This document shows positions 41,150 through 53,214 of a stretch of 64,000 bases of DNA, piece by piece. The position numbers and the translations under genes are program-made. Position 1 is the stretch's first letter. Each line of letters starts with the position of its first letter. A model generated the notes under the pieces. That model saw only the letters and a program-made list of their open reading frames with translations, did no database searches and had not been told where the DNA came from. Source of the DNA: Doryteuthis pealeii (taxonomy: Eukaryota > Mollusca > Cephalopoda > Myopsida > Loliginidae); NCBI GenBank assembly GCA_023376005.1, contig CM042151.1:73327605-73391604 (forward strand), given 5' to 3'.

Positions 41150-41150
41150 A
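41107..41150. repeat. (GT)n(AT)n
   Basis: Dinucleotide run. Confidence 0.95.
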
Positions 41151-41179
41151 GTATAGAGAAAAAGGTATGAAAACACACA

Positions 41180-41659
41180 ATGCTGTTAAAATGAAAATAT
41201 TTTATATCATATTCATAGCTAATATTGAACAATATTTTGATTTATAAAAATCATCATCAGAGCTTGTTTTTAAACCAGACTCATCGAGAGAGAAGCTGAA
41301 AATTGAATTCAAAATGAAAACATTGATGTTCCAAAAAGCGTACAAGTCATGCGATCTTTTCTTCATTAGCACACCCGCTACGCGTTTCTCGGTCAACAAG
41401 ATAATGTATATCTTAGTGTAACAGTTTTTGAAAGAAGAAGACATATTTAAAATTCAAAAATAGACAAATTCTCTTTTTCAAACAGGAAGAGTTTTAACCC
41501 GTTCATGGTCAGCCTGCAACGGATTTTTTCAGAAAAGAAATATTTTTTCAACTACTTCTTTTTCTTTTTTTTTTTATAATGTAAAAAATATAAATGGTGT
41601 AAGGGTTTATTGGGATAATGTGAAATTTAAATTTGTTAGGAAGTATATGTCAGAAATGG
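41180..41659. other. Non-coding region downstream of the Penelope GIY-YIG remnant
   Basis: No frame. Contains CATCATCAGAGC (about 41253) and CGCGTTTCTCGGTC (about 41383), which resemble the ATCAG and GTTTCGGYC motifs of the fold-back elements. Because it lies 3' (minus strand) of the Penelope remnant, it may be that element's terminal region. Confidence 0.45.
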
Positions 41660-42138
41660 TTAAGTAAAGGGGATTTTATGATTTCTGAGTACAAGTGTTG
41701 CTAAATAAGGGTATATATTAAAAAAGCCTTGTCTTTGGGGGATGGTTTGATGTGTAAGAATAACGCAAGATTCCATAATTCTATGTAGTGTTCTATTGTG
41801 TATGCGAGTTAATATTTTGGCACCTTTAAAATCAAAGGTATGGTTATTGTCTAAAATATGTTTAGCTAGGGCGTTGTTTAGAAAACCTTGTTTAATATGA
41901 TATCTATGTTCAGAGACCTGTTTAGATAAAGATCTAGAAGTCTCTCCTACATATTTTTTGTTGCAATTTAAGCAATCTATTGTGTAGACCCCTGCTTTGG
42001 AGTGTGTGTGTTTATAATTATTTTTATTCTGTAAAATGTTTTTGTGGAGTGAGTAACTGTTTTAATACCTATCTTTTTAGGTTTCTATTTATTTTATCAG
42101 TTATAGGATTATTGGGAAGTATGATGTATCTATCAGAG
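41660..42138 (-). pseudogene. Penelope-like element C-terminus with GIY-YIG endonuclease
   Basis: On the minus strand an uninterrupted frame from about 42066 to the TAA at 41660-41662 reads HKNILQNKNNYKHTHSKAG, VYTIDCLNCNKKYVGETSR, SLSKQVSEHRYHIKQG, then LAKHILDNNHTFDF and MESCVILTHQTI. This is the Penelope GIY-YIG domain: VY and YVG for the GIY-YIG pair, the CxxC of the associated zinc site, and EH for the following helix. The family normally has Arg in 'R..EH', here replaced by Gln-Val-Ser. Upstream a second frame (DRYIILPNNPITDKINRNL) gives the linker after the reverse transcriptase, with one frameshift near 42068. No reverse transcriptase is attached; a mariner 3' end abuts at 42139. Confidence 0.82.
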
Positions 42139-42294
42139 TCATTGCTATTGAAAAAAAAAACAGTGACTGTGGGAAAGTAGGGAGGTGATCCGCAGAGGAC
42201 CAACTTCATTTTAATTCATGATACATGTTCCTGTGTCGGTAATTATACCTGTACTAAACAAAATGGCATTACTTTTTGACTCACCCTCGTATTT
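42139..42294 (+). mobile_element. Mariner 3' end
   Basis: Same sequence as 23640-23785: CAGTGACTGTGGGAAAGTAG stop, GATCCGCAGAGGACCAACTT, GATACATGTTCCTGTGTCGG, then the terminus TTTTTGACTCACCCTCG before TA. The terminal repeat here is better preserved than at 23.8 kb. Confidence 0.75.
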
Positions 42295-42989
42295 AATTTT
42301 TTTTTTTTTTTAATTGATAAAAACAATATTATTGAATAGTTTAAGAAGTCACTGAGCACAATATCAACATTTGAGAGTTCATGGAGCATTAGGATGATTG
42401 TCTTTAATTATAATCTTTCACTGAAATCCTGCACGTACATAGGAAAAAAACTCTGAACTTGGCAGGTTCATATCTTCTAAAGTAGACTTTGCTCCCACAC
42501 AAAATTCTTTGGTGAACTTAGGCAGACATATTAGATGTTAATAAAAAAAATATTATGAAAATTGAAGAGGACATATTTTCGATAGACTGACTGTAAGCTA
42601 TATAGGTGAAAAGTTGTTGATTTTGGAGTCATGCATTTGGGTGGGCAAAATAAAAATCTCTATCAGGTATAGGGTTAAAATAGTTGGATATTTGGATTCT
42701 ACAGTCCTTATTTGCCCTACATATCAAATTTCAGAAATATTGAATGTATGAAAGTATTTTTTAGAAATTAAAAAAAAAACACTGAGATTTTGCGACACCG
42801 CACGGCCTTAATTTTGAGGCAAAACAGCAAAATTATACCCCCCCTCTAAAATCGGAACTGTAAGGTTTAAGACAAAATAATTTGGCACACTTTCCTAACT
42901 CATGAAGGGGGACATTTGTGCCAAATTTCAAGTAATTCGGTGTCAGTGGGTGTAACACCCCGGTGAATTGACATGGAATGACCCATAGA
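42295..42989. other. Unassigned sequence
   Basis: No gene. Slightly less AT-rich around 42780-42980 (TTGCGACACCGCACGGCC) but no recognisable frame. Confidence 0.4.
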
Positions 42990-43500
42990 GTTTTCGACCA
43001 AAAATTATTAGAATTCGATGATAAAGATAAATATATTTTTAGAATCCAAAAATATGACATTTTAAACTTAACATCATGGTATTCATATTTTAAATGAATT
43101 TTATATATTAATTTACCATAGCAGAAATGCCTAATTAAATCAGAAAATTTTGAAATAAAAGAACTGATGCATTATAATATTTATTCATTGATAAATCAAC
43201 ATTGAAAATTTCATTAAAATCGGATAATATCCTGATATTTAGAAAAAAAATTTCAATCTGGAGAGTTAAATTTAATTTTTGTAAACACAGATTTTAAATC
43301 AACTTTCGACAGCATTTATGGCCATATTTGAGCAAAATTTTGATATTGTTTTAAATGTATTAAAAATAAATTACATGTGTAATATTATTTTGCTTTTTTT
43401 TACTGATGCCCATTATGTTACTACATCTCGGCTTAGACAAAAATTTGACCTTAAATAATCGATTTGATTAATTTTAATTCGTTTTTAAAAATGAAAAGCA
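42990..43500 (+). repeat. Family F copy
   Basis: Matches 16910-17400 over about 500 bp: AGAATCCAAAAATATGACAT, AACTGATGCATTATAAT, CATTAAAATCGGATAAT, GTTACTAC, GACAAAAATTTGACC, CAGACGAAAAATTG. Confidence 0.75.
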
Positions 43501-45989
43501 GACGAAAAATTGGGTATGCCAAAAAAGTTTTTAAAACGAATTGAGATTCATCACCAAGACAGATTACAGGTCATTCCTTCATTTGACAAGGAAAATGAAA
43601 AGATAGAAAACATTAGAATGACTTTAAAACCAGTATCAAAATTTAAATAAAGCTTTTCGTTAACGGATACGAAACTACGCCTACAAATAAAATTTAGGAA
43701 ATCAATATTTCTTTTGGTTTACAAAATAAAAACATATTTTTTGTTTTATAAATATCATAAATGAAAATTTTAAAAAATTATTCTCATTATCAAAATATTC
43801 AAATGTATGGGGAAAAATTTCCGGAAATAGACGGTAAATAAGTTAGATTTCTCTACCAGAAAAAAAGGACAGGTCAATTGTATTAAAAAAAAAATGGTTT
43901 GTATATTTCATTTTTAAATTAATTACAAATAATGATAAAACTAACCTCTTTTTTTTTTAAAATTGAATTTTTTGTTGAAAACTAAGATAACAATGAGTTA
44001 TTGGAATAATTAAAAGTTTTTTTTATCTTTGTTTTTTTGTAAGAGGAACTTATTTAGAGTGTACCGTCACCTTTTGTTCTGACTCGACAAACCCTCTCAA
44101 AAAATGATTGGCAATTTTAAAATGAAACGATTTATTTGAAAAGATCAACATTTTTGGACAGTTCTGTTGAAATTTAATAAATAATTTCTTCCTCCCCCCG
44201 CCTCTTTGGTTTGTCAGTCATCTCCCCCCCCCCCAAAAAAAAAATTCACGTGGAACGGTTGGAATTTAAATTCGAAGCAGACGACAACAAAAGAGGTAAA
44301 AGTTTTAAAACTAAGAATATTAAATTATTTGATAGATTGTGAATTAAGGGTCGTAATTTTTTTTTTAGCATAGTCTACCGGACAATTGTTAGTGGAATAT
44401 TAGGTACCACCAATTTGACCCTGTGCAATTCCCCCCCCCCTACATTTAACACAATGAAATTTACAGAAAAATTAATATTTTCTTTAAAAAAATTTTCCAT
44501 TCGAAAGAAAAAACATTAAACAAACCCCTGATGATTTTTTAAAATTTTTTATCAGCTTACGAAAATAATGAAAATTATGATTGAAAAACAATGTTTTCAT
44601 TTTTGCACTGTTAAATCAACTGAAATTTAATGTAGCTAAAAACAAGTTACGATAAGAGGATTTTTAAAAAATTCTATGAAAAATCAATTAATGGTCTGAT
44701 TTTCACGAAAATTTCCATAAATGTTTACCATTGGATGTAAATACATCTGACATAGTTTTTTTCTAAAATATATTAGGGGAAATATTTTTTACGAGGTTTA
44801 TCACCCCCCCCCCTATTTTATTTTATGAGATAAAAAAAAAATGACGCGGAAAAAAAATTTGGTACTTTTTTTTCTATAAAGATAAGAGGCTGAATAACTA
44901 TATCAATGAAATTGTATAACGTACCGAACTATAGTTTTTTTAGGAAAAATTAATGAAATCGGAAATAAAAAGTGCAAAAAAATGTCATAATATTAATATT
45001 TGAAAACTTTTTTTTTGCATGTAATTGGTATGTACTATTAAATTGTAAACAAAAAAAAAAAAATTTCTTTTAAGAAATTAATTTTTACGAGATTTTCAAT
45101 CTTTTGTGTGATTAAATATTTTTATTTTCTGCGTGAAATAAATTAAATTTTTTTTTTTCTGAGGAAAAAAAATCGAATTTTTCACGGATATTTAAAAATA
45201 TGAATTTTAGAATTCAGGTGAACTAAAAGTTGGTCCGATCCGTGCTCGATTAATATTTTTAAAAGAATTTGTAATTTTTATTGTTGAATAGTAATGTGTG
45301 ATTCTTAGAATATACGGAAGAGCAAAACTGACATATGACGAGACGCTTCTCGGTAACTAAAGTTTGTTTTTCTGAGCGTAAAAAATTATTTTATTTAACT
45401 TTTACGACCAATTAGAATAAAAATAATATATTGAATGATTGTTTTATCAGTTTTTCTCTTAGAAAAAATATTCAAATTTTCATTTTATTTTCGATTTTAA
45501 GAATTAATACTAAAACCGAAGACATTTTTTAACGTCAATTTCACTGCGAAATTTTAAGATTAAATTTTTTCAAGTTTTTATTCATAGTAAATTGTAATAT
45601 TAAAGTTTTTAAAGATTTTATTCATTTTAAATTGTAATATTAAAGTTTTTAAAGATTTTATTCATTTTAATAGAACAAATTTGGCTCAAAAAGTTTGTCC
45701 GTTATACCCATCCGTACTTAGATGTATAACCGTAAGAGGGTAATAATATGTATTTCTTTCTCTCTAAATCGCGGCCTGAAAATTACCCTTTCGCACGTAA
45801 TATGGATAGGTTTGTTTATTTTTTAAGATAACGATGTAATTTTTCCCAATCGGATTATTTGATCTTTGAATTAACTATTTTTCTTTGTAACAACCCTGTA
45901 CGATCTTTTTTTTAACGAGATTTTTGATAAACAAAGTTCGGAAATATCTATTTCCATTTTATTCAAGATGGCCTAAACGGTTTGGTGGT

Positions 45990-46190
45990 ACCTATGGAAT
46001 ATGAAATGAAGTCTAACGTATATATTTTTTTAAATTTCTAAACTTGTATTACTTTTAATAAAAATCAAACTCTAAGGAAAATAATACGTTAAATTCATTT
46101 AGAAGTTTGAAAAAAAAAAAAAGAAAATTAAACGACAGCATGAATTGATGTTGTATAGATTTAAAGTTGTTGCGTAGTGATTCAGTTTGT
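45990..46190 (+). repeat. Left arm of the 46-48 kb inverted repeat
   Basis: GTTGTATAGATTTAAAGTTG, GACAGCATGAATTGAT and AATAAAAATCAAACTCTAAG are found inverted at 47783-48010. Confidence 0.85.
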
Positions 46191-47782
46191 TGATATGGGA
46201 CTTAACACCCTTATACCGTTTTTTTCATACCTCACAACTGCAAAAGTGCACTGCTTTAAGTTTTTTTTGTTTTTTTTAAATTATCATTACTCTGTAGGTA
46301 CCACCAATTTACCCCCCCCCCCCATTTTTTTCCATTCGAAAGAAGAAACATTAAAAAAAAAAACTCCTGATGATTTTTTAAAAATTTTCAGCTTACGGAA
46401 ATAATGAAAATTATGATTGAAAAACAATGTTTTCATTTTTGCACCGTTAAATCAACTGAAATTTTACGTAGCCAAAAACAAGTTACGACAAGAGGATTTT
46501 TAAAAAATTCTATGAATAATCAATTAATGGTCCGATTTTCACGAAAATTTCCATAACTATTTACCTTTGGATGTAAATATGTCTAAAATAGTTTTTCGCT
46601 CAAATATATTAGGGGAAATATTTGTTTTTACGAGGTCTACCCCCCCCCTATTTTATTTTATGAGATATGAAAAAAATGAACCGGAAAAAAAACAATTTTT
46701 CCTTTTCTTCTATAAAGATAAGAGTCTGAATAACTATATAAAAAGATTTGTATAATATTCGACGCAGATACTTGTAGAAAAAATCATGAATTCTGAAATA
46801 AAAAGTACTAAAAAATGTCATAATATTATCATCTGAAAACTTTATTTTTCTTTTTTTTTTAATTGATATGTACTATTATTAAATTGTCAAGAAAAAAACA
46901 AAATTTTTAGAAATTAATTTTTAAGAGATTTTAAATCTTTTGTGTGCTTAAATTTTTTTTTTTTAATGTTTAAAAATCTTTTTTTGTGTGTACAAATCAA
47001 ATTTTTCACTAATATCTAAATATAACACTGAATTTTAGAATTCAGGTGAACTAAAACTTTGTTCAATCCACGATATATTAATATTTTAAAGAGAATTTAA
47101 GAGTTTTTTTTATTGTTGAATAGTAATGTTTGATTCTTATAATATACAAAAGAGCAAAACTGACAATATTTGTAATACTTATTGTCTTTTCTTTGCTTTA
47201 GTTACCCTATAAGTTCAACTAAAAAAATATTCTGGAGTTATTCTGAAACTACCAAAAAAAAAAAATCTTTCAAAAATCGTTGAAAACCAATAATCGAATA
47301 CGCACAAGAAAACAATTATGTCGAATACAGCCACCCATACATTTAAATGTATAATTGTCAAAGAGAGATAATATGTAATTTTACTGTCCGGATTTCTACA
47401 TAAAAATTACCCTGTTGCATTTAAAACGGATAGGTTTATTTATTTTTTTAGATAACGGTGTAATTTTACCCAATCGGATAATTTGATATTTGAATTAACT
47501 GTTTTTCTTTGTAATAACTCTGTATGATCGTTACTTTTTTTTTTTTTGTGGGATTTTTATAAAACAAAGTTCAAAAACATTTACTTTCGTTTATTCAATA
47601 TGGCCTAAACTGATCACATGACCTGATTTTGGAGATACCTATTACTCTGAAATAGAAATATCATTAAATACTCGGAAAGATTACCCGCAAATAGTAATTT
47701 TCAGTTTATTTCAATATAGGACTTGATAAGTTTATAATCTCAATTCTCTTAAAATACAATGATGAGATGAAAAAGTGTATAA

Positions 47783-48010
47783 CTGAATCAGTACGCAACA
47801 ACTTTAAATCTATACAACATCAATTAATGCTGTCTTTTAACATTTTTTTAACTTATAAATGAATTAATGTATTAAGTTATGTTTTCCTTAGAGTTTGATT
47901 TTTATTAAAAGTATTAATCCCAGTTGAGAAATCAAAAATATATACATTGGACATCATTTCATATTCCACTAACACCTGTCCCGTAGACTATGATAAAAAT
48001 GTATGCCCCT
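47783..48010 (-). repeat. Right arm of the 46-48 kb inverted repeat
   Basis: CAACAACTTTAAATCTATAC, AACATCAATTAATGCTGTC and CTTAGAGTTTGATTTTTATT pair with the left arm over about 200 bp. Confidence 0.85.
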
Positions 48011-48195
48011 GAATTCACAATCTACCATATTAGATTATCTATCTTAATTTTAAAATCGTTTATTTTTACTTACTAGTAAAATTAACCAAATGATATAATA
48101 AACACTTATGTACGTATTGTCCTTCCATTTTAAGTTAGTTTTTTTTTAATATTCTCTTCTTGCATAAATAAAAGTAAAGAAGATGAAGTGTCTTA

Positions 48196-48392
48196 TTGTT
48201 GGTATCTGCCGGACAGCGAGGGAGTCTATCCCTTTTTCACTAGTACTAGACCAGAGAGATTGTTTTTGCATCTGAGGTGGAGTGCCAAATCTACTATCAT
48301 ATCCCCACTTTACCGCACAGATCCAAGCTGTGCTACTCAAGTGCTGAGTTGGCGAGGACTGGTATTGAACACAAAACCTTGTGGTGCCAGGT
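48196..48392 (-). mobile_element. SINE-1, head partly lost
   Basis: GACAGCGAGGGAGTCTATCC, CTAGACCAGAGAGATTG, CAAGCTGTGCTACTCAAGTG and ACCTTGTGGTGCCAGG (B box side); the A box is missing. Confidence 0.8.
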
Positions 48393-48692
48393 CTTTTTTC
48401 TTTTTGTAATGCCAGTGTTTCTATTCAATCAATTGTTATTTATTTTTGTGAATTCATCATTTTTAATTAAAAATAATTGAAAAGAAAAAATTTTATAAAA
48501 ATATTTTATATTGCCTGACAAACAGAATTGTTTATTGATGCATTTATGATTAAGTATGGCACAAGGCCAAATAAACTTGAGTGATTGAGTTTAATGGCAT
48601 GTGAACCTACCTGGTGTTATTCTATTCCCTGAACGCAAATGCCAATTCCTATAGCATTCATAAGTCTCTCAGTTTTTAAACTGTTTTGAAAC

Positions 48693-48697
<5 letters not shown>

Positions 48698-48725
<28 letters not shown>
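48698..48725. repeat. (AAT)n
   Basis: About nine AAT units. Confidence 0.95.
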
Positions 48726-48822
48726 TTCTAGACCATACAACAAAATGGTAAATGCATAAACTAGAATCTGTTCTTGAGAATGAAATATATAAAATTCCCT
48801 GGGATTCTTTGAGATTAAGACA

Positions 48823-49159
48823 GATCAGCTTATCCCAGCCAGAAGACCAGACCTAATATTGATTAACAAGGAAAGGAGAACTTATCAACTAGTATATTTT
48901 GCCATTCCAGCAGATCACAGGGTGAAGATGAAGGAAAATCAAAAGAAAAACCAAACCTGGACTTTGCCAAAGAATTGAAAATGTTGTGGAATATAAGGGT
49001 GAAAGGGATACCAATTGTAGTTGGTGCACTTGGAACAGTCCCAAAAAGGTTGGAAAAAAGACTGGAGGAGCTGGAAATCAGAGGAAAAATCAAGACCATC
49101 CAGACTACAGCATTGTTAAGATCGGCTAGAATACTCAGAAGAGTTCTAAAGACCTAAGG
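48823..49159 (+). pseudogene. LINE C-terminal domain, copy 1 (frameshifted)
   Basis: First frame: ARRPDLILINKERRTYQLVY, FAIPADHRVKMKEN. After a shift near 48940: LDFAKELKMLWNIRVKGIPI, VVGALGTVPKRLEKRLEELE, then TTALLRSARILRRVLKT and stop. The 'RPDL.. …D.A.P.D.RV…K..KY.DLA.E…VVGALG…' pattern is the segment after the reverse transcriptase in a LINE family common in marine invertebrates. Only the C-terminus is retained, as expected for a 5'-truncated insertion. Confidence 0.8.
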
Positions 49160-49244
49160 AGACTTGTTACTCAGCCCCCAGTGAAAAACAATCAACTAAT
49201 GTTGGTGTGAAAAACTCTCAATGAGTGTAATAATAATACATTCA

Positions 49245-49640
49245 CCAGACCTAGTGTTAATTAACAAAAACAAAAGAACCTGTCATCTTATGGAGCTTAC
49301 CATTCCTGCAGACTACGCAGTGAAAATGAATAAAAAGAAAATGAACAGATAAACAAATACTTGGATCTTGCCAGAGAATTTTTTTTTAAAATGTGGAACA
49401 TGAGGCTAAAGGTGATACCAATTGCAGTTGGTGCCCTTGGAACGTTCCTTAAGGGTTTGGAAAAAAGACTGGAAGAATTGGAAATTAAGAATCATGACCA
49501 TCCAGACAACTACATTGTTAAGATTGGCTAGAATACTCAGAAAAGTCTTGGAGACCTGGGGAGACTTGTTGTGACTAAGACTCTAGTGAAAGACCAACAG
49601 TTAATAAAACTGGTATGAAAAACTTTCAAGGAGTGAAATC
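49245..49640 (+). pseudogene. LINE C-terminal domain, copy 2 (several frameshifts)
   Basis: The same region in the same orientation: INKYLDLAREF, WNMRLKVIPIAVGALGTFLK, GLEKRLEELEIK, with stops and at least two frame changes. The 3' end GTATGAAAAACTTTCAAGGA and (ATC)n match the end of copy 1 (GTGTGAAAAACTCTCAATGA). Two independent insertions or a tandem duplication. Confidence 0.78.
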
Positions 49641-50280
49641 ATCATCATCATCAATTTATTATGTTTCTTTGGTCTAACTCACCATCACACAATATTTGTT
49701 TTTATTCTGACATGCATGCTCTTGTTAAAAAAATGCCTGTCAGTGATTTGCTAGTTGCAAGTTGAAAGAAGAATAAGAAATTTATTTATCAATAGTAGGT
49801 ACAAGTTATAAAGAATAAATAAAAGAAACACTTTATTTTTGTTAAACTACTATTGAAGGGAGGCCATGCCTAATAGCGTGAAGCTAAGCCCATGGACATG
49901 ACCACCCTTGGACGCTCACAGGAAACGATACAAGACACACCAGACAATACAAACATATAGATATATATCATGAGACAAATTAGCCGTGTGAGAATCTAAT
50001 TGCAAATCTGTTGTTTATAAGAGGTAATAAAATGTTTTTTCAAAAGTTTTTTAAGGACAAAATAAAAGGAAAACTGTTAAAGCTGCCAATCCACCGATGC
50101 CATATTTTAGCTACTAGTCATGACCTTGTGAATCAAATAGTTTTTCAGGAAAATTACTTACAGCCTTCAACTCGATTTCCTGTTCAGTTGAAAACTTATA
50201 AAATAATTGACTTTATATCTCTGTGGTAACTAGCTTTCTAAATTTAGGTTATACATTTTAATGCTTATCACTCTCTCTGT
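49641..50280. other. No recognised gene
   Basis: A 72-codon frame at 50011-50229 (basic, no domain) is not supported. 49855-49990 is less AT-rich (GGAGGCCATGCCTAATAGCG) and may be an unrecognised repeat. Confidence 0.35.
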
Positions 50281-50390
50281 CTCTCTCGGTCTTTTCATTA
50301 TTATCATCATCAATATCATCATCACTATTATTATTATTATCACCATCACCTCTAGCATTATTATTATTATTATCATCACCATCATTGATT
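50281..50390. repeat. (TCTC)n and (ATT/ATC)n microsatellites
   Basis: CTCTCTGTCTCTC followed by ATCATC and ATTATT runs. Confidence 0.9.
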
Positions 50391-50397
50391 CGTAGAA

Positions 50398-50535
50398 TTT
50401 TGTTTTTAGAATTTTCTATTTTTAAATTTTAATTCAGAATGGCTTGAGCTATAGTCACCAAATTTTGTTTTTAGAATTTTCTATTTCTAAATTTTAATTC
50501 AGAATGGCTTGAGCTATAGTCACCAAATTTTCTCT
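50398..50535. repeat. 68-bp tandem duplication
   Basis: TTTTGTTTTTAGAATTTTC … GGCTTGAGCTATAGTCACCA occurs twice in succession, almost identical. Confidence 0.92.
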
Positions 50536-51202
50536 CAAGACTCAGGAACAAGTTTTTAGCATTTTAGAAAAATCAAAAGTGCTTCAACTTTTTAGCAATA
50601 GGTTTGATTTAGAATGTAAGCGTAGAGAGACAATAAATAATTATTTCCCTTAGAGAATGGGTGTATATGTGATATGCCTCCTGGAGTATCACATGACAGT
50701 CTAGAACCCCATTTCAACCACCTTTTGACACATGGCTATATAAACCACATTTATCAAGCAAGGCCTTTTCCATTTTGTGCGACTTCCACATACTGCTTGT
50801 TCAGGGAACAATATGTGTATAGTTTCATGTGTTTGGACACATTCATGTATTCTTTCTTTCAATACTACTTTTAAGTATATTATATATATATATTAAATGT
50901 TTTGTATGTACAAAGAAGCTTATCTTGTCTTTCCTTCTATTTATTTGTATTAGGATATCATAAATATACCAATGCTAATATTGGTCATTAGTGAGAAGGG
51001 AATCAACTAAATATCTTCCTTACCCCTAAGCATTCCAATATTATGTTAAGCAGAACTCTTTATGTCCACCAGGTAAGCAAGATCAAATCTTTATTTTTTT
51101 TATCTGATTCAACTAAAAAATTTATAGACAGAAATCAATGTTATTTTTCTGAATATTTTAGATGTGGCTTGATAATTTTTATTATTTGGATTATTTGGAC
51201 TA

Positions 51203-51418
51203 TTGTTGGTTGGTTGGTTTATTAATTTTAACGGCATATCAACCCGTCTAGGGTTATATCATGCCTAGCGGTTGGGTTGGACTATCGTCTTCATCTTTAT
51301 TGTTGTATGGTTGTTGTATGGTTTCAAATATTCCTATCTAATACAAATAATTTGCACTCCAGAACTGGAGCTTCACCATCAGATGCAGTTTTGTGTCATA
51401 CCCAGGACACCCTTTTTG
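51203..51418 (-). mobile_element. Repeat A relics
   Basis: 51203-51253 carries the inverted tail (GGTTGGTTGGTTTATT, AACGGCATATCAACC). 51354-51418 carries CCAGAACTGGAGCTTCACCA and TCATACCCAGGACACC. The middle is replaced by a SINE-3-like ATCTTTATTGTTG stretch. Confidence 0.6.
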
Positions 51419-51500
51419 GAAGGGTCTTACCTCTCTTCAAAGGATATACCAGTCACTTTGGTTCAAAAGACTTTTAAAATACTGAGAGCTTTTTACAGTA

Positions 51501-52036
51501 TCTCATTATAATGGAGATTCGGCATCTGTCTGTTAACAAACTATGTCATTGCTTACATCACAATACCCTCAGGAATTATGTAAGTTTATCAATTCGTATT
51601 TTATTTATAGTCAAAATCATTAATACATTGAATATATCTTATTTATCAACAATGTTTCTATGAAAATCTGAGATAGATTTGACTTAAAACAGTCCATGTT
51701 ATAAGTGCATTTAAAATCCTGCAATGTATCTTATAAATCACTAGGAAATAAAGGTTTACAAAATATATGGTGTAGTTAATTTACATACTGGTTTTAACAA
51801 AACTGGGTTTAATGAATAACTACTTGGTGTTATTGATCTCTAATATCATTGTTTTATTCTCCAACATATTAAAATCAATCTCATGAAGGATTTTTATATA
51901 GAAACCAATTAAAATATAATAAAGTGTAATCTTTTTATACGTGTTCATATCTAATTCCATTAGTCTTTCTAATTTGATATATTTCCTTACATTGAAACTT
52001 AAATACTTAAGCCCAGAGGGTGTATATTTTTGCTAA
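51501..52036 (+). mobile_element. Helitron-like element, 536 bp, uninterrupted
   Basis: 5' TCTCATTATAATGGAGATTC after A51500; 3' AAGCCCAGAGGGTGTATATT, TTTG, CTAA then T. The terminal hairpin is degenerate. It serves as the empty-site reference for 17782-19133. It lies just upstream of zinc-finger gene 3, probably in its intron. Confidence 0.75.
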
Positions 52037-52107
52037 TCTATTTAATTTTTTTGTTTATAATTTCTAAAAAATGATCCTTAATACTTTATTTATTTATTCA
52101 TTTATTT

Positions 52108-52196
52108 TTGCTATTTTTCAGAAAACCAGATTTCAGGAAAGTCCTTTTCTCTTCAAAAGTAAAACTACTGAAAATATTCAAAAGACTCTTTTTCAG
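52108..52196 (+). promoter_or_regulatory. Two candidate 3' splice sites before zinc-finger gene 3
   Basis: TTTTTGCTATTTTTCAG ends at 52121 and CTCTTTTTCAG ends at 52196. With the second, the reading frame is open from 52197 into the finger array, so it could join an upstream coding exon. With the first, an in-frame TGA at 52169-52171 makes 52238 the first ATG. Confidence 0.5.
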
Positions 52197-52237
52197 AATT
52201 GAAGGTAAAAGGAGCACTGTCCACTTTTGGGGAGGGA

Positions 52238-53179
52238 ATGATGAGTGTTCTTATGGGGGAGAAGCATTTTTACTGTGATAAATGTCCAAAAGATTTTACA
52301 CGAATGAGTAAACTACAACGCCATCTGCGGACACACACAGGAGATAAACCCTACCAATGTGAAGTGTGTGGCAAATTCTTTTCTGAAAACTTCAATTATC
52401 ATCGCCATGTGAGGAACCATTCTGGATGGAAACCACACAATTGTGAAATCTGTGGTAAAACCTTCTTTGAGAATGCTACTCTGAAACGCCATATACATAC
52501 ACACACAGGTGAGAAACTGTATCACTGTGATATCTGTGGCAAAAAGTATTCACAGAATGGGAGCTTGCAGCGTCACATGATGTCTCACACTGGCAAGAAG
52601 GAATTCCACTGTGACATCTGTGCACAGAAATTCGGCTACAGGAGCCAGTTACAACTGCATATGCGAATGCACACTGGAGAGAAGCCATATCATTGTGAGA
52701 TGTGTGGCAAAGCTTTCTCCAAAAACAGCCGCTTAAAGATCCATGTGCGGACTCACACAGGAGAAAAACCATACTCATGTGAACTTTGTGGTGATTCCTT
52801 TTCTCAGAATAATGCACTGAACTCTCACAAGCGGACACATACAGGAGAGAAGCCATACCATTGCGAAGTGTGCATGAAAAGATTTTCTAAAAATAGCAGC
52901 TTACAAAAACACATTCGTATCCATACTGGAGAAAAGCCATACCACTGTGACATATGTGAGAAAGCGTTCTCTGAGAATGGTACCTTGCAAAGACATACAC
53001 GTACTCACACAGGAGAGAAACCCTACCACTGTGAAGTGTGTGGAAAAGGTTTTTCACAGATTTTCAACAAGCAAAGGCATGTAACTACACATGCAGTTGA
53101 ACTTGCAATAAGTCAACAACAATGTTTTAGGATGGAAGAAATGGCAGATGTTAGTTCTTCACTTTTTATTGAGTCTTGA
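52238..53179 (+). CDS. C2H2 zinc-finger protein, 10 fingers (313 aa)
   Basis: Probable DNA-binding nuclear protein. Ten C-x2-C-x12-H-x3-H fingers run at 28-residue spacing, first Cys at residue 13 and last His at residue 285. Linkers are TGEKPY in the second half, with SGWKPH, TGEKLY and TGKKEF between fingers 2-5, which may weaken DNA docking there. A 12-residue leader and a 28-residue tail ([11 protein letters not shown]…SLFIES) flank the array; the tail has no known domain. The start is the first of two adjacent ATGs (52238, G at -3). The frame remains open to 52172, so a spliced upstream exon could lengthen it. All ligands are intact. The stop is followed within 40 bp by a 780-bp CTTT tract that would be 3' UTR. 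The fingers resemble those of the 26.8-kb gene in type, but no finger is duplicated exactly between genes. Confidence 0.92.
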   Translation: MMSVLMGEKHFYCDKCPKDFTRMSKLQRHLRTHTGDKPYQCEVCGKFFSENFNYHRHVRNHSGWKPHNCEICGKTFFENATLKRHIHTHTGEKLYHCDICGKKYSQNGSLQRHMMSHTGKKEFHCDICAQKFGYRSQLQLHMRMHTGEKPYHCEMCGKAFSKNSRLKIHVRTHTGEKPYSCELCGDSFSQNNALNSHKRTHTGEKPYHCEVCMKRFSKNSSLQKHIRIHTGEKPYHCDICEKAFSENGTLQRHTRTHTGEKPYHCEVCGKGFSQIFNKQRHVTTHAVELAISQQQCFRMEEMADVSSSLFIES

Positions 53180-53214
53180 ATTGGAAGAATGTATGTTTTG
53201 AAATTCTGTAACTT

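Larger units (their letters stand above)
44300..48060. repeat. AT-rich composite of direct and inverted repeats
   Basis: Two direct copies, about 44395-45990 and 46290-47640, share CCATTCGAAAGAA, GATTTTCACGAAAATTTCCA, ATATTAGGGGAAATATTT, GAATTTTAGAATTCAGGTGA and GTAATTTTTCCCAATCGGAT. Inverted arms also occur: 45990-46190 with 47783-48010, and 44300-44400 with 47980-48060. No frame longer than about 75 codons. Long homopolymers (C10, T10) are frequent. Confidence 0.75.
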
